64,000 bases of DNA from Pholis gunnellus. Its lineage: Eukaryota > Chordata > Actinopteri > Perciformes > Pholidae. This document shows, piece by piece, positions 10,331-23,540 of this stretch. The translations under genes and the position numbers were made by a program. How positions within the stretch are numbered: position 1 is the first letter of the stretch; the number at the start of each line of letters is the position of its first letter. The DNA is taken from the NCBI GenBank assembly GCA_910591455.2, contig OU342808.1, positions 22,235,714 through 22,299,713 of the forward strand, in the 5' to 3' direction. The notes beneath the pieces were generated by a model that was not told the DNA's origin, ran no database searches, and saw only the letters and a list, made by a program, of their open reading frames with translations.

Positions 10331-13300
10331 GTTTTATTCTTTTTCCAAGGTAAGGTACAAAGATCATTCATCTTTATTGACGAATAGGACTACATGACCG
10401 CTGTTGTCCTTTTCTAAGGTCATATACTGTACATCATTAAGTTTCCTGGGGCTTTTTATGATTACATTCCAAGAAAAACATCAGAATTGAACAGCCCTGT
10501 TAGGTGGCAGGGTTGCTCGTAGTTGTTATTATGTGTGCATGTTTTCTTTGGCATCACTGCAGCGCGGTTAGCGGCCTGGTGATCACTTAAAGGCGAATTG
10601 TTTGGTCCCCGTATCCTGCAGCTTCAAGGTAACCATTCATTGACGTTTCGCAACGTTACGTTTATCAGTTGGACCGAGGTGGAATGTGGTGTTTTGCCTT
10701 CCGTATGACCACTTCCGCTATTAGGCAACAGTGTTCCCTCGATTCAACGATGCACGTGGCCTAATTGCTGGGCGGTGCCGTGGCCTCCAACTAAATGTAA
10801 GTCATGTATTGTTGTACAGACGGGCAAAACCGAAATTATCAGAATTCGTGTGAAAAAGCAGGTCTTATTTTGTTGCCAATGTTTGTTAATAAGCATGCAT
10901 GTAGCACAACATGGAAGCAGTGCTCTGTAAAGTTGTGGGTGAAATGCATTGTGAATAAGGTGACATGGAGCAAGGGTTAACTGTTTTATGCGGATCTTGT
11001 TTTTATGAATTGTACTTATTATTATTTTGTATCTACTGCGGCTTTGAAGCATATTTTACATAGTGGCTAAAGGGTGGAAACACAACTTCTGTGTCCGTCA
11101 TGTGATGCCATTAGGCCCCCAAAATATGTTTTTTCCCATAATCTCACATTGAGTCAGCATCTGCATGATATCAGTATAAATGCATCCCTACTCTTTACCA
11201 AACAGCTGAATCAGGTGCCTGTGACAATTGGGCTGATCATTTCAATTCTACATTATATAGTGGAATTTTAATTACTGTAAGTTTTGACCAATTTGTTGCT
11301 GCATTGAAAAGGTTTACTCTAAAATTGTAAATCCATTTTTTTAACACAAAGTTGTTGGTGTATGAATTTATATTCTAAGTAAATATCAATTAAATAAATT
11401 GGTATCTTGGTATGTTGCCTTACACATAAAAGAATGATGTCACTTCCACACAGTGAGGTATGCGGCTTATTAATTACACTGGGATCAGATCGATACTCTG
11501 GTATGAGGACTGAAAAAGTGTCCTAGTAAAGAGACGGTTTTAAATCAGTGGATTGTTGTGGTAAATAAACTTCCCAGTACGAACACTTGAATAGCCCTAA
11601 TTCAAACCATTGTGTCCTAAAAGCTGTAAAGTGCACTAATCCAGTTTTTCCCCTCCCTCAGTTCATGAGAACAAGGCTGCACTGAGGGCCGGGAGGCAGC
11701 GTGAAAGTAAATGTCATTGCACTTGCTCTATGGTCCGGGTAATTTTATACTCGAAGGTGAAACTTTTTTTTTTGCTTCATGCGCCACTGAGCAACGTTCA
11801 TGAACAGGGCCCCTTCTCCATCGCTGTGTCCAGCTCTCTCTATACAACCATGGCCTCAAACCAGCTTTGCTGCCTTTTGGTGTGATTGTCGGTCAAACTT
11901 TCAACTTCTCATGCTCTACTTATTTTGTATTTTGGTCAGATAGGTGGCAGTCTTATATCTAATCAGTGATGCGTCCCCCACCGCCGCAGCCCACATGCAT
12001 CCCCCCCCCCCCCTGTGAATCCAGCTTACGTCCTGGATAAAACTAGCAGCAGCATTCTGAACGAGCTGCAGCTGCTTTATGGTCCCTTTGGGGAAGACCA
12101 GTTAAGAGACCATTGTGATCGTCCCGCCCCTACTGGAAATATAAGCATGGATGAGCTTCTCTGGTCACGTTGGGACACCAGACACCTGATTCTGGACACA
12201 GTTGTCTTTATTTAGGTGAAAGTTTTGGCTCGTCAAAGTATCTTATCTGCTCTAAACAATGCAGCAGTGATTCAATTGGGCTGAAATCATCAGGTGAGAG
12301 GGCCAGATAGGAGTTTATCTGCGTAACTGTGATTATTACAGCCCTGTTACTTATTAACAGACAATAAGTAAGTAAGTTACTGCAAAAATACAATGAAATG
12401 TCTTAACAGTGTTAAAAATGCATCTTGGGCCCATGTGTTGCTGTTATGTCTGGTCAGTATACTGAAGCAGTTGCAGCACAATGAAGTCGTTATAAACTTG
12501 TCCATTTGTTCAGGTGTTGTTCATTCATGCAGAGATATAAGTGTTGAGCACCACTGTATGTTCGCCTGATGTCCTCCCAGGAGGTGAAGGCTGGAGCAAC
12601 AGGGCAAAGGTCATCTGTTGGCAAACAATTTCTAATTGGACAAAAACGGAAGAACAGACCACAGGGAGAACTTGAAGAGCTGCCGTCTCATTTCTTTATG
12701 TAGTCAAGTGAAATGATAAGATGGTGTGGTTGGTCTTCTTGCACCCTCAAGTGGTGAAACGCTGACATAACAGAACAGCAGCCGAGGTTACAATGTTAAT
12801 AATATCTAACGTCCAACACCACATGGCATGAGAAAGTAAGACATTTGAGAGCTTTGACTATAAATCGGAGAACTCAAACAATCACTGAATGGCTTATTAG
12901 TTATGATACTGTTGGAATTTGAGCATAACTTCAACAAAAAAAGAAATCACTGGAGAGGCTCGTGTGTCACCATTTAACCATGACCAGTCATCACCACTTC
13001 ATACAAGCCCTTTCTACAGAGCTGTGTATGCATTTTAAACGATACTACAAAAGTTATTGTAAGTGACATGTAATGTCTGTGTTATACCCACAATGCTCTG
13101 CAATTTACAGTAAGTAGCTGGACAATCTGTCTGTCCATGTTACCAAATCCAAAACAATAATATGATAAAATCAGACAGTAACACAAACGATGAGTCACTT
13201 AATCTCTGCATGAGAGATAATTCTGTTTTAGATTTGACAGAAAATTTGGTTCGATTGTAATTCAAAGATGATCTTAAGTGAAAGAGTTTGGGCGTGTCAC

Positions 13301-15034
13301 ATGTCGTGAGTTTAACAACACAATCATTGTCTCTGTTTGGTGTAAATCATTTGTATGACGTCATGGGACAGTTAATAAGTTAATGGACTCTTAAAAGTCT
13401 GTGTGAAACATCTATATTTGGAGTTTTACCAGTTTGTCATCAAGGTGACAAATAATACTCGCTGTTGATGACGAGGCATCACATTCAGACTTTGACGTTA
13501 TCAGTGACATCTGACTCTGGGAATGTGTTTGTTTGTTTATTGTTTTCAGCGTCGTAGTTAAACTTCTCACACTGGAGTGACAGACATTTGTATTTTCACA
13601 CGAGAAACTGCAGTAAATGAGCACTAATGTAAGCTCAGTTTTTTTCCAATACATTTTTAATATCGAAGTTCTAAGATCTTCAGGGAAGAGATGGAGAAAA
13701 ATAAAATACAAATTTTAAAACTAACATGAAACACCAAATTACAACAGTCAGCTTGAGCTAAAGCACTAAAAACATGATCTTCCTTTAACCCAGGCGGTGT
13801 ACATTTGAACATTTGGTTGTACAAAATTAGTTTAAAAAGGGTCCGAAATATAGACTAAAAACAATGTAGGGTCAAAGTTTAATTTATTCTCCCATAAAAA
13901 GATAAGAAGAAGATAAATACCAATGAATAAAATACTCAATAAAAGCTACAATCCATAAAATAAACTGTTTTTATGCTGTTTGAATTGTCCAACAAACTAT
14001 ACGATTAAAATTAAATGAAGTTTGTGTCGTCCTTACAAAGGGCTTTAATAATAATCACGTGAATGAGCCTAATTAACTCAGCCAGGACCGATATAGATAT
14101 GGACATTTGAGGTTAATAAGTATATAATAAATCTCAGTCGACAAGACGAGAGGATCTTTTTAATATCCAATATGAACAGGAGGTATAATTACAGCCAGCA
14201 AAACCTGTTTCAATGTTCATATGAACGTGACTATTGATTGAAGACAGACTTGAACATTTGTCAACTTGTCCTTTTTAATTCTAGGATTGAGGGGAAAAAA
14301 CTTTTAAAACTGAACTTCAGTTCTATCTTTATTCAGATAATTAGTCCCTTCAGTCTTTGACGGCTGCAGTGCAGCGACTCAAATTACAACAACGTTGATA
14401 TCCAAACGTATAGAAAAGCTCACACATAATAAACACATGCACATACTGTTTACCACACAAACAGCTGTTCTTCAAAACACTTCAGTGATTATCCGCTTTA
14501 AAACTCAAAATAGTTGAAATCCCCAAATGACATCAATTCAGCGTTTTGTCGTGATCAAATTACATGAAATAAAACCTTAATAAAGTTGGTTTTCCTAAAA
14601 ATCTTTAGCCCGAATCTAAAGTAGACGTTTTTTTTTTTTACTATTTTTAACTTTTGTTTTTGAACTGTGGGCTTATTGTCTGTGATCTTTTTATCACAGC
14701 GACCCAGAAAGTTGACACAATAGTCTTTAATCACAGTACTGTAGGACTTTATGTCCCTTTTTGTGGACGTCTTATTTCACTTTGTCAACTTTTGGTGACT
14801 TTATGTTGTTTGTACACGTGTATTAAAAACTCAATGAAACACAACACTTGAATACACAAAAGCCTGTAACCTGAAACTGTTGTATGTAGGTTTTTGTACT
14901 TTCTGCCCTCTTGGTGCAGAATCATGTGTTTCTTTGTTACTAAGTCCTATTATGCTCCTCGAGTATCAGTCAAAGTTTCTGTTTCAGCGAAACTCTCTTA
15001 AAAATCGACAGGGACTCTTATTTTGAAACACTGT
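10331..15034. other. intergenic region between shoc1 and the keratin gene, no gene recognised
   Basis: No open frame here has protein-family features or splice context. Contents seen are a C12 run near 12001, a retroposon-like stretch near 12020-12200, and AT-rich unique sequence. The tract at 10550-10700 is relatively CpG-rich and could hold a promoter or non-coding transcript facing away from shoc1, but nothing proves it. Confidence 0.5.
12025..12200. repeat. probable retroposon-derived interspersed repeat fragment
   Basis: The words GCATTCTGAACGAGCTGCAG and AAGCATGGATGAG, with their spacing, resemble a dispersed fish repeat of LINE origin that I recall. The short open frame here is not a gene. 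The family name is not assigned. Confidence 0.4.
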
Positions 15035-15040
15035 TTTATT
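15035..15040 (-). terminator. candidate polyadenylation signal of the keratin gene
   Basis: AATAAA is found on the minus strand about 780 bp past the keratin stop codon. Another candidate is near 15231, inside a MITE. Neither is proven. Confidence 0.35.
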
Positions 15041-15195
15041 GACACTGTACAGCTGCTTTGGTTGATTTGTTAATTTCTATAATAAAACTGCAGCACAACA
15101 CAAGACGCCCATTACTATTTCACAGTGAAACTATCATGCACATATAGTAGATACTGTTGCAAGATCCATATATTTTCTAGAACCTTCAGTCAGTA

Positions 15196-15560
15196 TTAAA
15201 GGACAAAGTTAGACATTTAGGAAAATACTCTTTATTTGCTTTCACGACTAGAGCTTGATGAAAAGACTCATTGAATATGCATTGAATATGAAGCTACAGC
15301 TGGTTAGCTTAGCATAAACACTTTTTTTACACTTCTTTTTTGTATGAATTAAACAAAGCAGATATAACATGTGAACTCGTGACTTTTTTTAGAGATGCTG
15401 GTTGTGTTGAACAGAGCCGAGCTGGCTGTGTCCTCGTTTCCAGACTACAAACGACTACAAGCTCTAGATTCATATCCAACATACAGACACGTGGAATCAG
15501 TCTTCTCATCGTCCTCCCAGCAAGAAAGAAAATGAGCCCATTTCCCCCCAAAAACAACTT
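15196..15560. repeat. TTAAAGG...-type teleost MITE with GCTTAGCATAA core
   Basis: The left end TTAAAGGACAAAGTTAGACA, the core GGTTAGCTTAGCATAAA and the right end (TCTTCTCATCGTC, then GCAAGAAAGAAAATGAG) are in the order of a very common acanthomorph palindromic MITE. It lies just downstream of the keratin stop and may be part of its 3' UTR. Confidence 0.65.
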
Positions 15561-15817
15561 CTTTAAATTAAAATGAGTGTGAAAGTTCATTCTTAACCTT
15601 AAACAGCGGTTTGAGCAAAAAATACAGTTTTTACTGGATGTTTCAGATTTAGATGACAACTGAGCAAACAAAATCTGCTGGGGAAGACCATAGCATGTAG
15701 TCAAAAGCTCTGGAAAAAAGCTATAGTAGTAAGTGGACCTTGAGTTAAGTTAAGGTTGACGTTTCATAAATCAAGAAGGTCGTGTTGAGACTTGAACCTC
15801 AGTCAGCAGGCTTTGGC

Positions 15818-18800
15818 TCATTTCTTGCGCTCCTCGATCTGCTCCACCTCACTGGACTCATCCACCACCTTGCCGTTGATCATGGTCTGGGTGACGACTT
15901 TTACTATCTTCCTTGTCCTTACATCGGGTTCTTCTGTGACACAGAATATAAAAAAAAACAACTTAATCTTTCTTGTCTACTGGAACAGCACTGAAAAATA
16001 ACATTCACTGTCATCTAACAACAATGCAGCGTCTTACTAGCAAAGTATTAGTTTTCCATACTGAGGTTATGAGGCTGAACCGAAACGTCAGTGTCAGAAG
16101 TACTTTATTTTTTCCCGGAGGGGAGGGAGTGAAATTGGTAACCTTCAAATGTAACCTAATGTCAGTAACCTGCATGCTGGTGTGTACCAACTTTATGCCA
16201 AAAATATACAAAAGGGATGAAAAAGGAAAGAGATCGAATGTCAAACTTTCACTGTTTGCTGCTGTTTTTTGTTGACTCTTATCAGATCCTGTTTGGGTAT
16301 CAAGCAACCACACCCTAGACCAAAATATGACTTCCTTAGCTTTTCAGTCTCCCTTTTGTCCGGATGAGTTCTCTCCTTGAGTGGTCACTCGATTACCCAC
16401 AACGGATCTGATAAGAGCCAAAAATAGAATTCTACAACAACTAACTTCTCTTTTTCATCCTTTTTTTTTGTTGGTATTTATCTTAACAAGCCAATGCTGA
16501 CCAACTGACGAGTAGTTTTCTACAAATAACCTCCATGCAAGATTTACCACAGGACCATGCAAACAAAGTGAGAAGACTTGATACAAAGAATAGCTTTTTG
16601 TCCTTAAAGGCACTTACTTTTAGGAGGTGGAGGTGTTTCTTTCACCCTGTGGGACAAAAGAATATGACAATGTCATCCAAGAGAGCAGGCTGATACCATG
16701 CTCACTCAATATCTGATGCAAGTAGGACTCTTTAATGAAATAGTTCCTTGTTTATGGGACTTATGTTTACTCCTCTTGTTGAGTTTGAAGAGAAGATTGA
16801 TACCACCTTTGATGTGGTCAGTGGTATAGATCTCCTAATCCAACTCTCCAAGAAAGTGTACTGTAAATCCCCAAATGTCAAACTATTTAATTTGATGTGT
16901 ACAATACGTTCATATTCAAGATAACTACATGTGCTCCTGTGTAAAAGCAATATTAGTTAATACTTAAAGCCATTTGAGACAAGCAAACTCTCTTTATTGG
17001 GATATTGGCACTACTCAAAGAAAAAAAACGTACAAATGCTCTTGCTTTAAAATGTTATAAAACTATGTAGATTTTGATCGTGGAATGTCGCCCCTCACTT
17101 ACGTTTCCTCTCCCTCCAGCAGCCTCCTGTAGGTGGCGATCTCCATCTCCAGGTTCTGTTTGATGCGCAGCAGCTGCTCGTACTCGGTCTTGTTGCGTTG
17201 CATGTCCAAACGTAGCTGAGACAGCTCGTCCTCCAGATGGGTCAGTGTGGCCTGAAGACGGTCCATCTCCACAGAGTACTTGTGCCCCGTTTCTCCCAGG
17301 TTTCCCTCCAACACACCGACCTGTCAGCGGAGCCAACGGGTAATGATCAGTGGCCGTTAATAACGAGTCGTACTGTACAGTCTCATACATTACAAAACAA
17401 TGTGAAGTGAAGAGGACGTTTTATTTATTCTGAAATGTCATTAAAAGGTGCATCCTGCAGCAGTTTCACATACACAACATTTATACAAAAACTTAAAACA
17501 ATTAAATATAATTTTCACCAAAAGCACTCAACATTAAATCTGCTGTTCTTTTCTTTTGCTGGAAAATACATTTTGAAACCAAATTAATTTACCTGCACTC
17601 TCTTTAATTAAGCTCTGTTTTGGTCTGCACCAACTCCTGAGAAAAATACTTATTAAATGCTTTAAAGTTCGCCACATTGTTGCTAACTGTCTGTCTGCTG
17701 TTTTACAGGAAGCATTCAGCGGGTTTATCGGGTCATTTTTCCTGAAATCTGCTGCAGCTGGAATTGACGCAGATGACAGCGCCTCTCCAAAACGGTAAGG
17801 TTGTGGGGCGTAAAACCAAAACATGGAGCTGAAAGTTGCTAAAACACTCCATAGAGCTGATATATTATTCTAAAAATATTTTAAAGTGCAGTTTTAACTG
17901 GTAGTGTAGTCAAGATGTAACAATACAAGCTAAACACTGATGTGGATAACAGTTATTAAAGGTTCCTTGTGGAGTTTTAGACCCCACAGGTAATAATAGT
18001 TTGTTTGTCTTGTAACACGCCAAGATATTCTGCAATGCCCCAACACAGGCTGTGATTAGGAAGACTGCACACTAATACACATGTAAACAGAAAGAAATTG
18101 GCATTGCAAATGTTTTATGTGGAAGAAATACACGGATACACACAGATGCGTTTTGGTGGCCAACTCTTAATAAATACATTTATGAGAAAACTCCACAGGG
18201 CACCTATTAACTCAGACGGCTCACACAAAGCATGATGTATTTTACATAATATTCCTCTGTTAGGTTGACAGATGTATCACCGCTGTCGGGCAGTGTACAT
18301 TCTTACCGTCCATTATTTCTATGCATGTTTACCTGTTGCGCTCATCCACTCGCGCCCCCCTCACCACTCAACCAGAGATACTTAAGACTGTCAGCGCGGT
18401 AATATCTCTGCATTCAATACTGTGTGCTATCTATTAGGCAAACATCCATGAGCTATATGTGCCTCCACTGCACAGCTCTATATGCTCGTTTAACCTGTGC
18501 TTACATGAAGCGGAGACACGGACAAAGCATTGGCTTGTTTGGCTCTTCGTCTTGTCACGCTGATTGATTATTGGAGCACAATGAAATTGCTGTGTGCATT
18601 GTGCTGCTAAAGGCTCTTTGTTGACAAGAAGAAAGCAGCTGTTATCTATAGATAACATGTGTTCAGAAGAGAAGGGGTCAGGACGGGGCTGAGCTCCAAA
18701 GAAGTAGAGGAATGGTAGTTACTATGGCTCTTGATTCATTTCTGCAAGAAAAAGACTATTTGCTAAAAGCTATTTTACTGAGAAGTTAAAGTGTTATTCC

Positions 18801-21800
18801 TGTGATAACGTACGGAGTTCTGTTACTGTCTTTAAATGAAGTACTGTACCTGCTTCCGAAGACTGTCGAGTTCGACCTCCAGAGCCTGCAGGAAACGTCG
18901 TCTCTCACTGAGCTCACCTTGGGCGCCACGCAAGGCGTCGGTGTTTTCTTTGACCTCCGACTGCACTGCTTCCAACTGGAGACATCAATATAGTAATGTT
19001 GAGCATGTAGTCTATAAATCCACGAAAAAAAGGCAAGTAATAACAGATTAGTGCAGTGACGGACCTTCTTGAGGTACCAGGTCTCGGCGTCGTCCTTGTT
19101 CTTGCGAGCGATGCCTTCATACTGGACCCTGAGCTCAGCCATGATGGCTCCCAGATCCGGACCGTGAGCCGCATCCACCTCGACGCTCACTTGCTCGTTG
19201 CCCAGACGAGACTTCATTAGACTCTTCTCCTGTGATCATTTAAAGAGGGAAAAGGTGAAAGCGGTGTTTAATGCTGCAACATCTACGTTTCTACCTCACT
19301 CCCTGGACAACCCGAAAGCGAACATCTGATTTTGGCGCCGTCTTCTCTACTATCCAGTGGCAGAAGAAGTATTCAGAGCCTTTACTTTTAGTTGACGTAG
19401 TAGTAATACCACACTAGTACTAAAAGTACTTATGTAGGATTTTGAATGCAGTACTGAAGTACTATCAGCAAAATGTAGTAGTTTGCTCCACTAGAATTAT
19501 CAAAATTACAATTTAAGAAAATATTTTAAACATTTAAAACCGTTTGGAATATTCTATTCCAGTAAGAAGATTTAGTGCACAGAAGAATGCGTAAATTATT
19601 TATTTACAACCAGTTTGAGCTGTGCTGCAGTAAATTTGAACTCCTCCTTTGTTTTTTATATATATATATATATATATATTTTATGACCTCTGCATGTGCA
19701 AGATAAATATTCTCCGGTCAGGTTTACAGTCCACATCCTGGATACCACGCCTTAGAGTCTAAACACATAATCCCTGTGGCTGGATGGGCTCAAATGCTCC
19801 TGTATGTTGTTTACACAGGTGTTATCTTGAAGCACCATGGCGACAAAGAAAAGGTGTGTGTCCGCACACTTAAAATGATCACGTTTCAGCTTGTGAATAC
19901 TGTTAAACCTTCTGCTATTGTGTTGCTGATAGAACAATAATTGGAATGTATTCCATCTCTTTTGGATGATATTAGTCCTATCGAGATGCAGGAACCTGGT
20001 TTCCATGCTGCTCAGTAAACCCGCCGTGCTGCAAAGACATCCTACATGTAAACAAGACTGCACTTGACAACTTGTAAAGTGCTTATCTTGACGAGAAAAC
20101 ACTCATTGATCATGTCTTGACGTGACCTCCACCTCGGAGAGGATCTCACCTCGTCGTGATTCTTCTTCAGGAAGTAGAGCTCCTCCTTCAGGCTGTCCAG
20201 GTCTCCTCGCAGAGTGGTGATGAGTTGGTCGTGGTCAGACTTTGCTCTCTTCAGAGCTTGACAGTCCCTCTCCACCGACTGGCAAAAGGTGGCCTCTGCT
20301 TCCCATCTGCAGGAAAAACCCAGCGGAGGAAATGAGGTCATCAGCAGACATTAAGTAACTAGCAACGCTAGTCCCAGTTTGTGCCGCTAATGTGTTTTTA
20401 TTACGTTTTGATTACAGTTTAAATAAAAAAAGGAGTCTCTTTACATATTATTATAAAAGTATTCCATCTGCTGCAACATTTAGCAGATTTAAGATTTTTA
20501 ACCCTTTTTCAAAGTTGTGATTCATCATAATCAATCAAAGATGGCTGCCAAAACTGCTCAATTTGTATGCCGCATCAACAAATCGAAAGAAAAGTAGTTA
20601 ATACTGATGTTGTGAAGGAGCGTTCATTCTTGGGAACTGTAGTTTGGCATTAGAATCTCAACTCAACGTAGCTTCCTTTCTTTTAAATCACATTTTATAA
20701 CCTTCATCCAGAACTGAAGGCTGTAAAGTAGTAAGATGCTCTGACAAACTAATTACATTTTTTTGCTAACTATATTGATGTTGATTAATGGTTTCTTTCA
20801 TAATTTTATATTTTCATATAGAAAAAGAAATCCTACTGCCATCTTTCAAACCTTGACTTGGAGTATTTCTTTTTTTATTAAATTAACTCAAAAGTTACAC
20901 GTGTAGCAGACAGTATTTTTCAATCCAAATGTGCAGAGTTAATTAATTCAATAGGAAGTAATTAAATGCCCTTCAGGATTATTTTTTTTTTTTTTTAAAG
21001 ATCTCTCAAGTCAGATGCTTTTCTGTTTATCTCAAATTTAAAGGTTAACTTCAGTATCTTTCAGCCTGGATCCTAATTTTTATGTTTATTGAGAATCGGA
21101 TACATTTTTTTTCTCCTTTTGTTTACTTAAGTAACAGTATTATTACCTGTAAAAATACTTAGTTAGAAGTAATAGTGTGAAGTATTATCAGCTACTTTAC
21201 ACAACTTACATACATGTTGCATATATAATCTTTAACTAAGCATATTTTTGTAAATTGTTAATCTGCAATGTAACAGCTGCATATTAATATATTGGGGTAA
21301 AACTGCTATATTTTCCTGTAATGGAGTGGGTTAGACGTAGAAGGTAGCATACGTACAATGGAAATACTGAAGTAAAGTACAAGTACCTTGAAATTGTACT
21401 CACTAACTCTACCGTTGATAAGGCATGAGAATGAGAGGCACGATCTGGGGATAATGCAACACGTTGTGCAAACAGCGGACACATGAAACCACTCATGAAA
21501 TAATTCCAGAGTGGATGCACACGTGTGAAAAGTGCCATCCAAACTCATGCAAAGATCTGCATGTGAGGTACACATGCACTTTGCTGCCAACACCATAAAT
21601 AACTGCAGGTTGATGTATCGCCCCTTCACACCAGGCCACAGAACATACCATCAACACAATGTGAAAAACACCAGCAGTGGGTGGGTGAATACTGACTCCA
21701 CCGGCCTTCATTCAGCTTCACTTTGCCAACTCTGGACTTCTGAAACTGATGATGGCTCTCTGACCCGCACAATCTATCACATCCTGCGCTCACTGATGGC

Positions 21801-23007
21801 CATCTTCATCTCCTGCGGCTGCCTGGGCACCGTGGGAATGGGGCTCTTATTTCACAGCCTGACATAAAGGTAATTTATTCACATTGCTTTGCAGTCTGAC
21901 GCTCGCATGTGAACACTCACAGGCAAGTAAAAGAAAGGACCCACTGTGTGACACTCACTTGACCCTGAAGTCGTCGGCCGCCAGCTTGGCATTATCAATC
22001 TCCAGCATGATGCGGGCGTTCTCCAGCGTCTTCTTTCTCACCTGAGCAGGGATACATGGTGGGAAGTTAATGAAGAGCATCAAGGACTAGAGATGTCCTA
22101 GATATGTGCTTTTTATAATGTTAGCGTGCAGATTTATTCACTGTAGAATAAAACATGCTCTTCTTAAAAGCTCAGTGAACATCCACATCTATCTGGCTGC
22201 ATGAGCTTTGTGCTCCTCTCATTCCTGCCTTTAACTTCCTTAAGAAGATGGACCACTTGAACTACTACAAGTTTTTCTTTATCTTTTGTGTGAATGAGCG
22301 AAAATGTAATTTTGCTTCAGCTGACGGTGAATGTCGACTTGGAGGTCTTTAAAGTTTCTGTCAAACTAAAATAAGAAAGTTACATTTCTGCTTAATCAAG
22401 CAACCCTAAACATATATCCTGCATTTGACTTCTTCATAGTGCTGTAAAGTAGTGTATAAGTATTCCAATATGATTTCAGGTATGTAGGTAAAAAGGCAAA
22501 CACAATCAAGCCCATCAACTATCAACAAGTACACATCAAGATCACTGGGGTGCAGTCGGTTGCTCCCCGAAGAACATCCTCTGTTAAGTGAGCTCTTGAA
22601 TTTGATCTACAAACACTGACCTCCTGCCCGATGGCATGTGCCTGGGACATCATCCCCTCGATGTCGTGCCCCCTTGGAACCTTGTCGAACATGAGCTGCT
22701 TGATTTTCACCTCCAGTTCAGCGTTGGACCTCTCCAGCGAGCGCACCTTATCCAGGTAGTTGGACAGCCGGTCGTTCAGGCCCTGCATGGTCTCCTTGTC
22801 GCTGGCGGCGCCACCGAGGCCGTTGAAGGAGAGGCTGGTGCCCAGCGTGTTGAGACCGTTGCCCATCGAGACGGAGCGGGACAGGGACAGCATGCCAACG
22901 GAGACGGGGGGCTTGGAGCGGATGTTGCGTCCGCTGTCCCGGACAGACATGCTGGAGAAGGAGGGCTGACGCACTGAGTAGCTGCGCACAGAGAGGGTGG
23001 AGGCCAT
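15818..23007 (-). CDS. type I keratin, KRT18-like, complete (8 coding exons, 426 aa)
   Basis: It is a type I intermediate-filament protein that would pair with a type II keratin in epithelial cells. Coding exons: 23007-22621, 22041-21959, 20306-20150, 19229-19065, 18975-18850, 17320-17103, 16646-16618, 15933-15818. Phases agree throughout, to a TGA stop. The start is ATG with context ACCATGG just inside the exon. The Ser/Arg-rich head is residues 1 to about 75. The helix-initiation motif LNDRLSNYLDKVRSLE is at 77-92, and the helix-termination motif EIATYRRLLEGEE is at 366-378. The tail is short (380-426) with VKETPPPPK and a KIVKVVTQTMINGKVVDESS stretch ending in EERKK. VEVDAAHGPDL and the KVVDES-type tail are closest to simple-epithelial KRT18-like fish keratins. 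Length and exon pattern fit type I genes. No type II partner is adjacent in this window. The exact paralogue cannot be fixed from sequence alone. Confidence 0.88.
16731..16892. repeat. fold-back remnant of the same MITE in a keratin intron
   Basis: The left arm (AGAAGATTGATACCACC) and right arm (GTGGTATAGATCTCC) are the two ends of the MITE joined with the middle deleted. This leaves an imperfect inverted repeat of about 75-bp arms between exons 17320-17103 and 16646-16618. Confidence 0.6.
19355..19560. repeat. AAGTAC-type MITE copy in a keratin intron
   Basis: It starts CAGTGGCAGAAGAAGTATTC and contains CTAAAAGTACTTATGTAGG and CAGTACTGAAGTAC. It lies between exons 20306-20150 and 19229-19065. 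The right end is approximate. Confidence 0.55.
19659..19680. repeat. (TA)n microsatellite
   Basis: A pure TA tract of about 10 units lies in a keratin intron. Confidence 0.9.
21115..21420. repeat. AAGTAC-type MITE copy in a keratin intron
   Basis: It shows GTTTACTTAAGTAACAG at the left and ACTGAAGTAAAGTACAAGTA at the right, with AT-rich filler. It lies between exons 22041-21959 and 20306-20150. The ends are approximate. Confidence 0.5.
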
Positions 23008-23493
23008 GGTGTCCACTGCAGAAGATTAAGAGGAACATTTAATCACAGGCAAAATCACAGACCTTCAATCATGCTTTTGATTGATTGATAAAATTGAAAG
23101 TGACCTTGGAAACAGCAGTCATAAACTTTCAAACCAACATGGACAGAAAGTGCTCAAAAACCTTTAGTCGCTTTGCATCTCTTTGTCGTTATTTTGTGTC
23201 TCTTTGTGGGCGCTTGATTAACAGTTCTGTCAAACAGGCTGTGTAGGCTCGTTAAGTAATCTATACTTCTCCCTGGACAACTACTATCAACGTGACTGGT
23301 GATGGTTAAACTACAAGTGCTAAATATAAAAGACTATGTTTTGTTAGTAGGTTATCTAAAAAGTACACCAAACAATATAGAGGATCTATTTGATTTCAAG
23401 GCCTCCCTCTATCTGTGTCGTGTTGCTCATTCAGGGACATAAAGTTGTTATTTGATGAGTAGAATCAGAGGAGAAAGACAACATAGTACTTAC

Positions 23494-23540
23494 ATCGCTC
23501 TCAGTTCTGCAGTCGGTCCTCTGTTGTGCTGCTTGGTCAG
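23494..23540 (-). other. keratin 5' untranslated exon
   Basis: A strong donor GTAAGTACT (23493-23485) on the minus strand precedes a good acceptor (TTCTGCAG before 23015), which lies 8 bases upstream of the ATG. The first exon is therefore non-coding. Its 5' limit is approximate. Upstream sequence has a GGGGCGGAG and a reverse CCAAT-type element (plus-strand coordinates about 23630-23660) and no TATA box that I can see. Confidence 0.5.

Noticed and set aside
13235..13260. GGTTCGATTGT as a possible tRNA B box
   Set aside because: There is no A box, cloverleaf or acceptor pairing at suitable distance.
15973..16313. Overlapping 100-residue open frames on both strands
   Set aside because: They lie in a keratin intron with no coding signature.
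21532..21867. 111-residue plus-strand open frame
   Set aside because: It lies in a keratin intron, antisense, with no domain or splice context.
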